Below, piece by piece: positions 49,450-62,583 of a DNA stretch of 64,000 nt. Source of the stretch: Ancylostoma caninum. Taxonomy: Eukaryota; Nematoda; Chromadorea; Rhabditida; Ancylostomatidae. Each line of letters begins with the position of its first letter. The first letter of the stretch is position 1. The notes under the pieces are model-generated. The model was not told where the DNA came from, did not search any database, and saw only the letters and a list, made by a program, of their open reading frames with translations. The position numbers and the translations under genes are program-made. The stretch is from positions 248,001 through 312,000 of the forward strand of contig JBAJFG010000016.1 in assembly GCA_037903475.1 (NCBI GenBank), written 5' to 3'.

Positions 49450-49486
49450 CTAAGATAAACTACGATAAGTGTAAGTGTAAGTAAGA
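49450..49486. repeat. Direct repeat flanking the tRNA-like pair, left copy
   Basis: aagataaactacgataagtgtaagtgtaagtaa recurs almost exactly at 49840-49876 (one substitution within the core). The pair brackets about 350 bp that hold both tRNA-like segments. Confidence 0.8.
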
Positions 49487-49517
49487 TTGGACACTATTTG
49501 TATATTGCATCGCGTGC

Positions 49518-49587
49518 GCGCATAGCTCAGTGGGTTGAGCGAATGATCGACGTTGTGGTGGTCAGGGGATCGAATCCTGGCCTGTGC
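49518..49587 (+). tRNA. tRNA-like segment 1 (SINE-type, probably not functional)
   Basis: The RNA polymerase III A-box-like tagctcagtgggttgagcg and a B-box-like ggatcgaatcc lie at tRNA spacing. A five-pair acceptor stem (GCGCA with TGTGC) and a T-arm can be drawn, but the acceptor stem is short and the anticodon arm poor. It resembles a tRNA-derived SINE head. Confidence 0.4.
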
Positions 49588-49662
49588 CCCCGTTTTGCAA
49601 ATACATATAGTATGCTGCCTACGGCTACTGCAGTTATCTAACAAACTCCAACATAAAAAGTA

Positions 49663-49736
49663 GCCCGGATGGCTCAGTGGTTTGAGTGGCAGATTGCAAT
49701 CTGTCCCTATCGCTGGTTCCACTTCGTTGGAGATCC
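49663..49736 (+). tRNA. tRNA-like segment 2 (SINE-type, probably not functional)
   Basis: gcccggatggctcagtggtt matches an A box. An anticodon-arm-like hairpin ggcag-attgcaat-ctgtc follows, with GCA in its loop. A degenerate B box (ggttccacttc) comes next. No clean acceptor stem closes it. It is read as a tRNA-derived pseudogene or SINE. Confidence 0.35.
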
Positions 49737-49839
49737 AGAGTTAAGTATCGCAGTGTTTGGGGTTCACTGCTTGGAACGTCCCCCGTGATCTCCTTCGGGT
49801 AGTCCAGGAAGGCATCCGGCAACGTTTTGCATAAATTTC

Positions 49840-49876
49840 GAAGATAAACAACGATAAGTGTAAGTGTAAGTAATAG
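49840..49876. repeat. Direct repeat flanking the tRNA-like pair, right copy
   Basis: aagataaacaacgataagtgtaagtgtaagtaa, the partner of 49450-49486. The pair could be the shared tail of two SINE-like units or a long target duplication. Confidence 0.8.
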
Positions 49877-49979
49877 TGAGAAACCACTTTTTCAAAGTTG
49901 AGGGAAACCGGGAGAGAGTAACTCCACCGTAAAGGACTGCTCCACGAAAGATAAATGACAGCGGTAGAACTACTTCGCA

Positions 49980-50093
49980 ATGGATATGGAACAGTTTGTA
50001 CGGATTTCAATTATTTCTGAGGATCCCGAATTGGATGAGCTTTATTATTCAGATGGGATAACTGAAGTACTGTGTCCATCTATAGAAGAATAA
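49980..50093 (+). CDS. 37-residue ORF inside the inverted-repeat element
   Basis: ATG at 49980 to TAA at 50093. The product runs MDMEQFVRI ... EDPELDELYYSDGITEV and is strongly acidic. The last 28 or so codons are base-for-base identical in a second copy at 63908-64000, while the following non-coding 138 bp differ at six sites. It may be a captured exon end or a small element-encoded protein. No homologous family is recognised. Expression is unproven. Confidence 0.35.
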   Translation: MDMEQFVRISIISEDPELDELYYSDGITEVLCPSIEE

Positions 50094-50407
50094 CGGCCAT
50101 TTTTGTATTCGCGAAGCAGTGTACTATAGCAGAAAATGGAAGAGTTGGCTTCGCTTATTGTGTATTCAGAAATCTTTCCCCATGAAAATCACAAAAGTGA
50201 AAAAACATGAAAGTTGTGAAAATCGTCCCCTGCTTTATAGCCTTAACATACCCACTGCACTCTGTCTACTATGGACTAAAATTGTATTTTTCTTCGCTTT
50301 CTCCCAAGCTCGACTGATTTATAGCTCATTAATACTGGGGCGCCGGAGGGTGGCGGCGGCCGGCGCCCGCCGGCGCCCATTTGCAGTGGCTGCCGGACCC
50401 GACTGTA

Positions 50408-53400
50408 GCTGCTAAATACGGGTAATCATACCGTTAGGTACGAGACCATCCATATTTTCAATTATGCATCGGGAACCTGAAACTGTTATCCATGTTCCTT
50501 TCCACGAAAATTTTATCGTGTTGGTCTCACAAAGACACGGGCAGAAAATTTACCTAGATAAGGAACAACTGCAAGGACCGAACAACTGCTCTTCAGTCAC
50601 TCCACAAAAGTGTGGTCGTCGGGGGTAGTAGAGAGGGGGGGGGGCATTTTAAAAGAACAACTGCCAGATCCATACTGCAAAGATTTTCCATCGAAATGTT
50701 GTTTTTTATGCATGCTAAACTTACACCTTCCCTGACAATGATTTTTATAGGAGACTAGATATAGCTGGGAGAAGATCCGGAAATTACCAACCAACAAGGA
50801 AGAAATAGTATGACTAAGCTGAATGCACTCTTAAGTAACGAATTCAAAATTTTCTGGTGTTTGATGTGTTTAAGCGAGCATATGAAATGGCATGAAATTG
50901 CGTACGTGCATAGGGCCCATTTGCCTGCTTTTTTAAATCGCCATCTGTGAAATTATAAAATTGCCTATGGAATTATAGGATATGAGAAGGCTAGAGACTA
51001 TTCCCTGGGTGTCTCCAACCATGTGGACCCGGACCTGCTGATGCGGAATACTTCCCGGACCAGAAAATTGCCTCATAGCAAATGTCAGTTATTAGTATGG
51101 TATCCACTGTGAAACTAAATCACTTCGAAGACAGAATCCACGAATAAATGATTTAGGCCCTGGAACATTCCTGTAAATCACAACTATAGGAGGAGCACAA
51201 GCCGAATCACCCTACGATGCGCCAGTTTACAGCTCTGAACGGCTTACGGTAGAGAGCACAAAGTGTGACTACCCAATTAGCTTCCGAGGTGAGAACCTCG
51301 GATGAACATGGTCAAAACCATGGCTGCGCCTTCACATGCATGGGAAACAATCCTTTCATCTCGTGGATTTCCTGCATTTCCGAAAGTGAACACAAGTTTT
51401 GGGTACGCCAAAGCCATCGAGTGCGGAAAATCTTATGCACGGAAAGTTCTGGATACTTCTATTGCTTGAAATTTGTATAACTTTTAGGAGGCTTACCCTG
51501 AAGCATTTAAAAAGGCAAGTCTCAGAACTGCATAGGTTTTTTTTTTCTGGGACTTGTTCCCCTCGACCTAATGAGGGCTCTCCGGATAATAAAACGAACA
51601 GATAAGCTTGGATACTTCGCATGAGCAGAGCTGGAGCAACGCAGACTGTTCAAAACAGCACGTGAAAAACTGAGGACGAGTTTTCGCGTTAACAAAGTTA
51701 CGAAATGAAGTGGCATGGATTCGCACAACACTCCCCTTTGCTCATTGCTCGCTCATTGCACATATGCGTCTCATTTTACTTTTTATGACAGTTTGAATCT
51801 CTGGCACATCATTCGAACAGCGCTCTAATGAACACCCGAAACAAATACCGTAGAGCAATGCTCTCACTAACTTTATCCAGACACGAAACATTCTGAATAT
51901 TCTCCGTCAGACTGGAACAATTTAGGAGGTATTGGATTCGTGTATTCCTCTGGATTTGCCTTCGTTTGATTCGAAATTGTATGTGCGTCCCTTTAATGAA
52001 TGGCTCAAACTTCAAAACAAACTGCAAGACAGACATCCAGTAAACAGAAGTGCGCTTAACATGTAGGAGGTCTGTTCGATGTCACTCAACGCTTCTCTCC
52101 TAAACGTCACAATTTTAATTTACCTCCCACATTAGGCACAAACAAAAAGCGAATGATAGATTATTCAAAAAAAATAAATAACGAGTCAACCCCAAGCTAT
52201 CTTGCAGGAATGAAGTGGGGCTGATTTTGAAAGAGAGGTTACAAACCTAACAAGGATGAATTTAGAGCAGACCGCTGTACATAGTGCGTTTCTGCCAGGT
52301 TTTCTGTTCCCCTACAAAAAACTGCAACCATACACAAAAAAGCTCCTCATCCCCACGTTTAACCATAATTGCTTCGACTGAGTATTTGTATAGGATTTAG
52401 AAGGAAAAGAGAAGATTTAGAGAAGATTGTTTTAGAAAGATTCAAAGATAAGGCTCCATTGATCAAAAGCTGAAGCCCAGATTTTGTTTTTCCACGAACA
52501 TTTACAAAGAAATAGCGTCAACTGATCCTGGACATAGAAGATGTTACATGCTTCTGTCCTGGAATGGGAGCCTGGAGAGGTAAAGCGATGTATTATACAA
52601 GGGGTTTAACAGGTACAGACACAACGAAACCTTGGCCCTAATTGAGAAAAATTGCTTTTCTGTGTGTTTTCATTAGTTCTACGTTCAAGCAGCCTTAATT
52701 AAAGTAGAATCCACTAAATTCACGTTATCAGCAAGATAGATACTTTCCAGATTATCCAGGAAGCGAATATACAAGTGACACTCTTGGACGCAAGAGTGGC
52801 TAGACAAGAAGGTGGCAACTTCGCCACGCTGAAGACCGGGACTGAAGAGTAAAATTAGCGAAAACATTAATTTTTATACTGAATGATTAGACACACATAT
52901 TTAAAAAATAGTAATAGACAGAAACATTTACAAACCAGTAAAAGAAGTAGTAAAACAGTCCTTACTACCTTTCAACTCAAGCAAGATTAAAACGAACGGA
53001 AAAGCAAGACCAGAAACTTCCTGATTCCCACTAGAATACCGCTTTCCCCAATAATTTCAAGGACCCCATCTGCAGGGATTTGCTGAAGTGGAAGGGTTTA
53101 CCGAGGGTAAAAAATTATCCACGATGCACTAAACTATTCACATATGCGTGCTCGAAACAAAATTTTGACTAGTACTCGTTTTGAATACAAAAGATTTAGC
53201 TTTTCAAGAAAGGAAAACACGTAAGATATATAAGCATGAAAAGCGTTCCGGTTGGTTTCCAGTCTATATCCTCCTTTGGACTCACTTTTGGGTTTGTAAC
53301 AACCATTGACTTCTGTCTCGAAGTCAAATTAAAGCATTCATCATCTATATCACATCTTTCATTCGTTTCTTCTTCGGATTGCTATAGACTGTCCAGAAAT

Positions 53401-56400
53401 TTCATAAATATATGTATTCCAATGAAAATGTCGGCAGTGTTTGGGGGACATCTGCTCAAAAGCTAATGAATAAGCTTTTTTTGAAACCAAGGACACTGGC
53501 AATGAAATGCATCCTCATATAGACAATTATCCAGATAAGGCACAACTGAAATCCACTAGGATACGTATCGTTATGTTCAGGATGACAGAACAATTTGAAA
53601 CAGCATGGAACTCTAAAGATTTCACGAGAGGCGCATTGTTCAAAACAAGGATTGAAACTCTAGCGTACTTAGGCATGTTTGTCATCTTCAAAGAAGCCAA
53701 TCCTGAGCACAACATGTTGTTTAAAGTTCCTTGGATGATGACTCGTTTATTGTGACTCTCTAATCCGGATGACGAACTGAATGGATTATTGTTTCCCTCC
53801 GTTTAGGAGAACTCATGTTTACTAACTGAGCAATGTTTCTAAGAAAATTGACCCACACCCTTGTGATTAAGATCGGAGAGTTCGCAGAATCCATGAAACG
53901 ATTAGGCTGGACACTTCAGCGAACAATTTCTTTCATCTAATGCGAATTAATGTTAAGTGGTGCATGATTTAAAACCGGCTGAAGCGTGCAATGCCAACAA
54001 AAGCAATCCGTCCGTTTACCTTTCCTTCGTTCCGGAACTAAATCAGATAACACCTTCTCCCGAAGACTTGCAGTACAAAGCATTCGGCATTTCTCATAGA
54101 ATGCTACAGGAAGTAGACAATGTCTGGAACGTTCCCGAAGGCGAAGTCGTTTAGCCGAACGACGCTTAATCCGCCGCTCGATTGGCAAAAATATTTATGC
54201 GAATCAAATGAACGCTGGTTTCTGCTTGCATAAACATAAGGAGAGGTTAGTCACATAATGGACAAAGCTCAACGTGTTCATCTGAACAATTATTCCTGGA
54301 GGAGCAGAAGTAACGAATGGAACACACAAGCAAACATGTATTTGAAGCAGATGTCCAGCATGGGAACACATCCTGTGCAATAAAATGACCCTCACTTTTA
54401 TTGGATCGAGGGATGAATGACGTTATACACGTGCTAATGTGTACACGAGCAGTCTCCCTACTGAATTTGCAATTATAAATACTCAATGATAGAAGTAAGT
54501 CATGTGGAAGAAACTAGTTGGACCTGCAGCTCATCATCTTGCCATTAGCGGAGGAGGTCCACTCCTCCTGCAAGCTCTCATTCTCCGAGGAGGGTCTGTC
54601 AATCTGTCTGTGTGCGGAATGAAATCAAAAATGAAATGGGAAGGTCCTAATACCTAATCTATTTGTATGAGCGATTAAGAATTCAGAATAATTCAAGAGT
54701 TATTTCTCCGGGTATGAACCGAATGATGTAGATCACACATAGACACCTTCGAATTCGAACATTCGACTTTGAATATTCGAAAAACTTGTGTGTTCGAAGA
54801 AGATATGGCCGCAAAGCAGAGCTAGTAAGAGCCGTGAAGCCTCTTGTCTTTTTAGCACTTAAAGTTTTCAAATTGGTTCCCAAATTATCAATCAAACCAA
54901 TTAAACTAGTCGAATTTTACTCCCTCTCTGGCATGATCCTTCAGCGAACTACGACAAAAAGCTTGATTTTTTTCTTGGATTCTGGCCTAAATTCTCGGAT
55001 GTTTCGGACATTCCAAAGAGAACACATTTGGATTACTTTTTATAGATTAGAACCTACGAGAGGTTGGAAGATTAACAGTTCCTGTATGAAATACCGGTAA
55101 AAGAACCTAATTGGTTATGGTCTTGGGCAAGAAATGGAACCATTCGAGTTAATAAAAGAGATGCGCACGGACTTCTACGAATCCGGACAATAGTGCCTTT
55201 TCCGGGTTTATTCTCTAACAGTCCATCATAATTAATGGAGAGCTTCTTTCGCATTATGATCGAGAGCAGCTAGTGACCAGTCACTACATATTATAAAAGC
55301 AGTCTGCTCACAAAAGCCAATATTCATCGTATTAAACAAAGAACTTGCTATGAAAACTCAATAAGACCATGACAAACTGCAAATCCTGGAACTTCTAGTT
55401 AGTAACGTGTGCATAGGGACGTCATTTATGACGCACATCAAGAGGCCCAAACGCTAAGAACACGGGGAAAATTGATGACAAACATTCGAATAGGTAACCA
55501 AGGATGCCGTTTATGGACTGCAGCGGCAGAATCCAAGGATTGGCGTTCTTCCGCGTAAGTAGAGCAATTCTCAACTGTCAGACCACAGCTCAAGACTCGC
55601 TCTCTCGAGAACAACGATAATGAATAACTCAGCCCGGAACAAATTCAATTATTTCCCATGAATCTGGTGTCAAAGAGAGGAGGAGAAGCGGAACGATACT
55701 TCCAAATTTAGCCTTGTATTTCTAAAGTGCATGCTGACAACATAATCTCTTTAGAACGTCATTCCCAGGAACGACAGCGGATAATGGCTCTCAATGAGAT
55801 ATAAGAGATTCACAGAAAACAGAAAGCGGCAAATGCGGACAGTACTGTTTACTAGTCAGTAAATAAGGTAAATACTTTCCATTAGGAGTTTGGCATGAAA
55901 TTTTTGGACGGAAATAGAACCCTTGATTACCTTGGACAGGAAAGCCTTCAAATTTTAGCCACGATACCGTCACCAACACCTTTGAAGTATGCATCTGTCT
56001 TTTTATCAAAAGAACCAGGAATAAATAAGATGAACCAGGAATAAATCCAGCCTGATTTAGCTGAACAAGCACTTTCCATCACCGAGCATTGTTATAGGAT
56101 TCACAAGATAAAAGCGAAGATGGGTTCACTAGAATAAGCATATGACTGTCAGCCTGTCTTTCATGTTCTAGGCAATTTTTGGCGATCACGGTATATCCAG
56201 AATATTTGCAGGTAATCCACCAGCATGTACCTTTATATACTAACCTTCGCTCTCTACCAGAACCTCATCTACCGGGTTTGATCCTCGAAATAATTTCTGA
56301 TTTTGAGATGCTGCATGCGCTTCCCTTGATAAAAGAATCATCAGTATTAATTTCAGAATATTGCATCAAAACTTCATTTACTTGAACTGCAGCCTGAAGA

Positions 56401-58900
56401 TACTTGGAATATTGCCAGAAACATTACAAGAATAGCAACTCAGTCCAAAAACCAACCTTCGCGGGAATTCACTGACTGATTCCAATGATATCAACATTAT
56501 TAGACATTTGTGGTCATTACGTGTTGTCGTGATGTCAGTTAGGCAAAATTTCGTTTTTATTATAAACTTTGTAGCTATGATGTTGCTTTTCTTCACGATT
56601 TACGGATCGTTAGACAAGTACTATACGTTGGAACCTTAGAACATACACAGAAAATAAAACAGGCCATCCTCCATTCATCAATGATGTCATTTACTAATGA
56701 TGAGGAAAATTTTACCTTAAAAAATGAACAAGGAGCTAAAGTGCGGAAAACACTTTCACGGGAGCGGAAATGAAGAAAAATCATGTGAAATGAACTGTGG
56801 GTGACTTGGAAACGGCGCGAAATGTTCCTGGTGACATGACGACAAGAAATCCTCATTGCACTGCGGAGGTAGTCCACTATTACTACTATTGAACAAATAT
56901 CTCCGGATGCTTTCAGGACATAGTGGCGATGAAGTGCGATCAGAAATTACTTCTGCTACGCTGTGGGTTAGGACAAGTGACATGCGTAGCTCGGAGGTTG
57001 TGATTGACAGGTGAGCAAGGAATCATCGGTAAGGTTACCTTCCACCTTCTGCTCAGCGTGCCAATTTTTCACGATACCTGTTAGAACAGTAGAACAAAAA
57101 AGTGGAAAATCCTTTGTGGATGAGGTAGAGAAGACTGCTATTGTATATGATAATAACAATAAATAGGTTAATGCGGTAGATATATTCAAATTCAGTAATT
57201 CGGTTTCGAGCAACGCGAAACTTCGGATGTTCGGATATAAAGGAGCAATACTACGGAATTAACATCTATCTAAAAGCTGTCTCCTGCCTTAAAATTCCTT
57301 TTCTGAGCGGAAACTGAATTAAAATTTTAATTAGGTCAGTTATTCAGTTTTCATAATCATTCAGTTGTAGGCTTAGTTAGTCAACGTCTTGGGAAATAGA
57401 GATAATTTAGAAAGAAAATAGAGAGCAATGTGGAAAACAGATCAAATCCGAAAACATCCCAGAAATTTGAAATATCAACTGAAAAAACTTTGCGTGCAAT
57501 TAACTTGTTGTTTTGAGCAGCCTCACTCAGTTTGTGTATTTGTGCGAGACAAAATTGGCATAGAGGATGACGCATCCTGAGCTAAGGACTGACACAGAGG
57601 ATTTGCATGGTGAGGGATCCTGGAAACTGCTTTGCACCGATTCTGAAGATAGTAACACGTGACATGATAGACGGATAACACCATGTCCGTCTAATTGAGA
57701 AACCGTACTTGTCGTATATTGGTTTATTACAAGGAACAGCGCAGAGCGACAAATGTTCCAGAAATCACACCATTAATGGATAACCGTCTGAAGGCTGGTC
57801 GACAAAACTGGTGGGTGGTGAATTAACCAAAGTAGCGATAAATTTGGCGAAGTGCAAGTAGCTCTGCCCCCAAGCGGGGGCTTATTCTTTGTTTTGCTTA
57901 AAGCCGAGTTCAATCCAGCTATTAGTGGTAATTCCTCCTGTATTCATCGCTTGGTAATTGAATTCCTGGAAATTTATTTAGAGTCATACAAAAGCCGATA
58001 ACGTTTGATTTCTTCTAATTACTTCTCCAGATTTACTCGAGATATGTATATCTACCTGGAGCATTACGTCTATATAGCAAGAAATTGCAAAGCAGAGTGA
58101 CATCATTCAATTCTTCAAGTTTCTAGCGGTGTTTTTCCTGAGAACTGACGCTAGCGAGATTTTTTCAGATAATCCCTTAATGAGCTTGATGGAAAATGAA
58201 ACAGAAGAGCGATATGCGATCCTAGCCTGTCCTTCAAAGTGCTTCATTAGATTTCGCTGGAAATAAATTTCAAATTAACGATATCTGAGAATCAATGAAG
58301 TGCGGGACTTCCAAACGCAATCCCTTTGAGGTTTCCCGGCGATTTTTATCACTCACTGCTCAGGAAGTATCGCAGATCTGGAACTATTCGTAAATATGTA
58401 GCGATCAAAAGTTTGAGAAAAAAAACTTTTTTTGTTCTTGACGCTTTCAGATTGCAGATCTCAGTAAAGAAGCATACCCACCTTTCACAGTTGCATATTT
58501 GCAGAATAATCATTTTAACAAATAAACATCGGGAAAATTTCCTTTTCCAAACTCCAACAAAAAAACCAGAAGAAAAATTAGTTACTACCTAAAGATTTTA
58601 CTGCTATAGTGCGTTTCACCAGGTGCGCTAGTTCTCAAGACGACAGAGAGGAAAAAAAACGTGGATAAGTGCGCATCAATCGGGGAGGAAGGAGAGAAAA
58701 CAAGTTGTCCGTACGGATACTCAGCTATCGTTGCGTTTGAAACAGACTACATATATAACAGCTGTGAATTCCCGTTCCCTAAGTGTTCCGGATTTGGATT
58801 TTTTAGACTAAATTTTGGACTAAAATGCTTACTGTGCTCAATATCATTCATGATGAAATAAATCAAACAAGTAGATGGACCGAATAGATCAATAAATAAC
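50408..58900. other. Gene-poor interval
   Basis: AT-rich sequence without a phase-consistent exon chain. It contains a poly-G run (50634-50643), TTCGAATATTCGAA-like palindromes near 54750, and a GCCCCC/GGGGGC mini-hairpin near 57867. I see no gene to annotate. Confidence 0.45.
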
Positions 58901-59247
58901 TAAAAAGAACTTATAAAAGCTTAGCTGAAGCTGTCAATACGAAAAAAAAAAACATACTGAGCAGACTGAGCAGGTTCAACTACTGATAAGTGTAAGGCGC
59001 CAAGGAAAATGATCATGAAAGTACAGGCCCAAACTCAAGCGCAGATGGAGAGGACACGTTTGAGATGACCGACTAAGATGGAGCTGAATTTCTAGTGAAT
59101 ATTTCTTCATCTCACAAGTCCTAATTTCTTCACCTTGTCAGACAAAATGTCAGACGGACCGCAGCAGAAAGAGATCAGAGATGTGGTTGAGAGGCAAAGA
59201 TAAAAAGATTCGGAACGACAACAGCAGGATATATTTGTGTTGGGAAC

Positions 59248-59400
59248 GATTCGGAAGGACCGCAGCAACTATCGGAAGCACCGCAGCACTTGTTCGGAAG
59301 GATCGCAGCGGCTATTCGGAAGGAACGCAGCAGGAAACCGGAAGAACCGCAGGTCACCCGTCGGCTCTTCCGGTCTTCTGCTGCGGTCCTTCCGAAAATT
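59248..59400. repeat. Imperfect tandem TTCGGAAGGACCGCAGCA units with an inverted copy
   Basis: About five diverged units of 20-30 bp built on (t)cggaag(g)a(c)cgcagca run from 59248 to 59352. The inverse tgctgcggtccttccga follows at 59380-59396, so the tract can fold back. A single outlying unit is at 59155. Confidence 0.7.
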
Positions 59401-60673
59401 TTTCTGGGATATTTCGAGTCATTCAAAACATCGACTATTCGAGGAAAAAAGCTAGAGCTTGCGATGGACCCAATATCGACTATTCAAAAATACCAAAAAA
59501 ACAAGACTCTTCTTAAAATTGTTTGTTTCAAAAATTCTGATTGAGGTGTTTAGTGCAGAGATGTCAATTAATGCTTTAGGCACGCAGCTGTTCGAGCGAA
59601 ATTACTATTAAACGAAGAGCGAAAGTTGTTCAAATGTCCACTAGTTAATCACATTTCCAAGAGCAAACACAACGATTTTCAGGAAACATTGCGGCACATG
59701 ACTAGCTGCATGTACGTACCTTTAGTGCAATTTTCAGTTTGCACTGAGAGCAATTAGCAGTGCTCCTTGAAAGAGAAAAACCCCAGTTGGTGAACTAACG
59801 AGCAGCATGATTATGTTTTCCACGCTCGGAACACGGTCACACGTATCCTCAGGATATGCAAGTGTTTAGATGTCTAGGAAAAGTCCTTCAATAGCGCGTT
59901 TTTAGCGTATATAGGTGAGGCTCCGGTAACATATGCACATATGCTATATGTTGGAAAACGTTGGTATTATTAGTGGAAACGACGTGGCGAAGAGGCCCTT
60001 TTCTTCATGACCCCTATTTCGTAATGCTTAGTAGATGGATTTGGCTCTTCGTAAATGTTAGAAAAACCATGCTGCAATCGCCAGCATGTACATCAAAGAA
60101 ATATGCTATCCAGGAGCAATATTTTGCCAAAGGAAATCTAAAAATTTCATTCGTATACGTGTCAGAGGTAGTGTTTAAGCTATTGCATCTAAGAACAGCT
60201 AAGCGACTTTCTGGAGCAGCGATAGCCAGCGGAAATCCTCCACACGCGTACCTGGAATGATGCGGTTGTCCCATAGGGCTTCTATTAACAAACCCGATCC
60301 TTAGTTACGCTATATCAGCAGCGATCACAAATTCCGGATCTAATTTTAGACTGCTGTCGTCTAGTACAAGCGTTCTTTTAATGAAGGTTATTTTAGGAAG
60401 TAATCTCAACTAAAGAAACACACAAATATTTGATGAGAGTCCTCCTCATTCAGTGCAGTTAATAAGAAAGGAATGCCACAAGTTTCGCAGCTGTTAATCG
60501 CAGACAACGTGAATTCTTCATTCATTTCTCGTAAATATTCTGAGATGTGAAGCTCTCAAACACTTCATTCGAGCTCACCTCGTTTTCTTTTTCTAGAAGC
60601 CACTATTCCCAAGCATTATCACACTGCATTTATCAAAAAAAAGTTCACGCTAGCTGTTAGTACTCTGATATTT

Positions 60674-60828
60674 GTGCAGGACGGACGCAGACCAAACGGC
60701 GTAATGGTTCGAGAAGAAACCCTAGCAGCAACGGTTGCCAGTTGCTGCCATCGTCGCCTTGATAGCTGCCGTCATGACCATTATGCCTTTCGGACCATTA
60801 TGCCGTTCGGGCTGCGTTCGTGCTGCAC
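60674..60828. repeat. 155-bp fold-back repeat, MITE-like
   Basis: The left end gtgcaggacggacgcag-accaaacggcgtaatgg pairs with the right end ccattatgccgttcgggctgcgttcgtgctgcac (arms about 34 bp, several mismatches). No clear target duplication was found. Confidence 0.65.
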
Positions 60829-60829
60829 A

Positions 60830-62220
60830 GTTATCAGAGTAAGTGCAGAATGTTAGTAAAAGCTGAAAAAATCTACACAACAGGGCTCTCCTTATATCTG
60901 TAGCTCTCAGTGGCGATAGATTAATGTTTTGTCATGCTGTGTTTTACTGTATACTGTACACCGTATGTATAGGTGGCCAATGTTGGAGCACTCGAATTTC
61001 CCATTTGTTCAAAATTGAATATTTGTGCTTCCAAACATCGATTATTTTAAATAACTGGAAAGTTCGAATGTTCCAACATAGAGACGAATGTACTGTGTCT
61101 GAGAGAGAATAAGAGCTTTAAGGTCTTTTTTTTCTTTCTGAAATGTCTAGATGTTTAAATTGTTCCCTAGATTATAAATTAAACTAACAAAGTTACCCTG
61201 TTATCCTTCAGTCCTAAGCATAATGTATAACATAAATAAACGTATGTAAATCATTCGCACATCACGAAACATCAGGCCCGTTTTCCAAACAAGGTAAAAA
61301 AAAACTTAGCAGAGAAAGAAAGCTTCAGGAGAATGTTGTTGGAGTTCAAAAACACAAATTTGTGAGCAGTGCTGGCCAATGGAGGGAGGAGACCTGGAAA
61401 AGGGGAGCCTCCAGAAGACTTTTTTGGTGAATCTAATAAAGAATAAGCTACCAGAAATATTAGCTTTGAAGTGTTGGCAATAATATGCAGGAGATTAAAA
61501 AAATCTAGACAGAAAGTTTTGTTTTTTTTTTCAGCTGCATTGAGGTTCTCCACGCATTCTGAGGAAAGAAAGGATAGAGTAGATTGGAACAACACCTCCC
61601 ATTAGATCTCCCCAGTATTAGGTGCGCGTCTTCAACAGGAAGCCGTGAGATTCTCAGGACAACCGTTTCTGTGCTATTCCGATTAGTGAATTCGAATTAC
61701 CAATCAAAACCCATCTGCAAAATTCTGTACTTGATATCCACGTTTTCGCCCCACGATTCTAGACATTTCCGCGGATTAGCATTTAAGAAGGGAGCATGTA
61801 ATTGCAGAATGCATTCAGGATGCGTCAGTGGCGAGGGAAATGTCCTAGAGCGCTACGATTTTGTATAGGTATCGATATAATATGGAATATCAAGATTAGA
61901 AAATATAAAGCACAGAAAAGGCATGCAATAGTGGTACGCGTGGAAAACTCGCATCATCATGAATCGAATGCCTGTTTGCGGAAGATGCTTAAGGAATTCA
62001 TGGACTACGGAGAAAAGAGATCCTGATATGCATGGCTATCTATCAAAGCATACATTTTCACGTCCACTCTGATAACTGTGCACCATGAACGCCCCCGACC
62101 AGCGTAATATTTGGGATTTGGAGCCTGAAGCCACATCGCTACCCCAGTTGCTGCTATCCATCCCTCAGTAGATGCCATCCTTCCCTAACTGCTGCTGAAA
62201 AGTTGGACTTTTCGGTGGCA
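60830..62220. other. No gene seen
   Basis: AT-rich sequence with poly-A/T runs and no supported coding chain on either strand. Confidence 0.45.
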
Positions 62221-62583
62221 ACCAGGGATGTGCGTATCAAAAATTTTGATAATTGTAAATCGTAGACTTTCCAAAAACGTCGTAAATCGTAAACCGTGGA
62301 GGGTGGAGAAAGCACCAACTAATTTCGAGCCTAATTTCTCCTACTTTCTAGGAGACGAAAGAAATTAACTGCGTAACGACTTTGTGAAGCAACATACACT
62401 TGTCCTTAAAAGCTTCCTTATCCAAATAAGTGACATGTATTCACTCCTGTAATTTATGTAAGTTTAATCTACTCAAAGCCGAGAATTGCAACATTATCAC
62501 GCGAAAAGAAGGAACTTCTCAAGATTCTCTGCGGTTAATTTTGTCCTAAGATCATTGATAATTATTTCTGTTGTTGGAAATAG

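Larger units (their letters stand above)
49214..50405. mobile_element. 1.19-kb TA-flanked inverted-repeat element (Tc1/mariner-type, non-autonomous)
   Basis: TA dinucleotides flank both ends (49212-49213 and 50406-50407). The terminal inverted repeats are about 144 bp (49214-49357 and 50262-50405), starting CAGTC(C/G)GGTCCGG. They include a GC-rich block (gggcgccggcgggcgccggc) and end near gtccatagtagacag. Only scattered mismatches separate the two arms. Inside are a telomere-like tract, two tRNA-like segments between direct repeats, and a 37-codon ORF. No transposase is present, so movement would need an enzyme in trans. Superfamily assignment rests on CAGT ends and the TA target. Confidence 0.85.

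Noticed and set aside
49518..49736. Functional tRNA genes
   Set aside because: Acceptor stems are short or absent and the B boxes are degenerate; their position inside a transposable element fits SINE-like pseudogenes better.
57865..57882. GC-rich stem followed by T-rich sequence resembling an intrinsic terminator
   Set aside because: Rho-independent terminators are bacterial; this is a nematode genome and no gene ends here.
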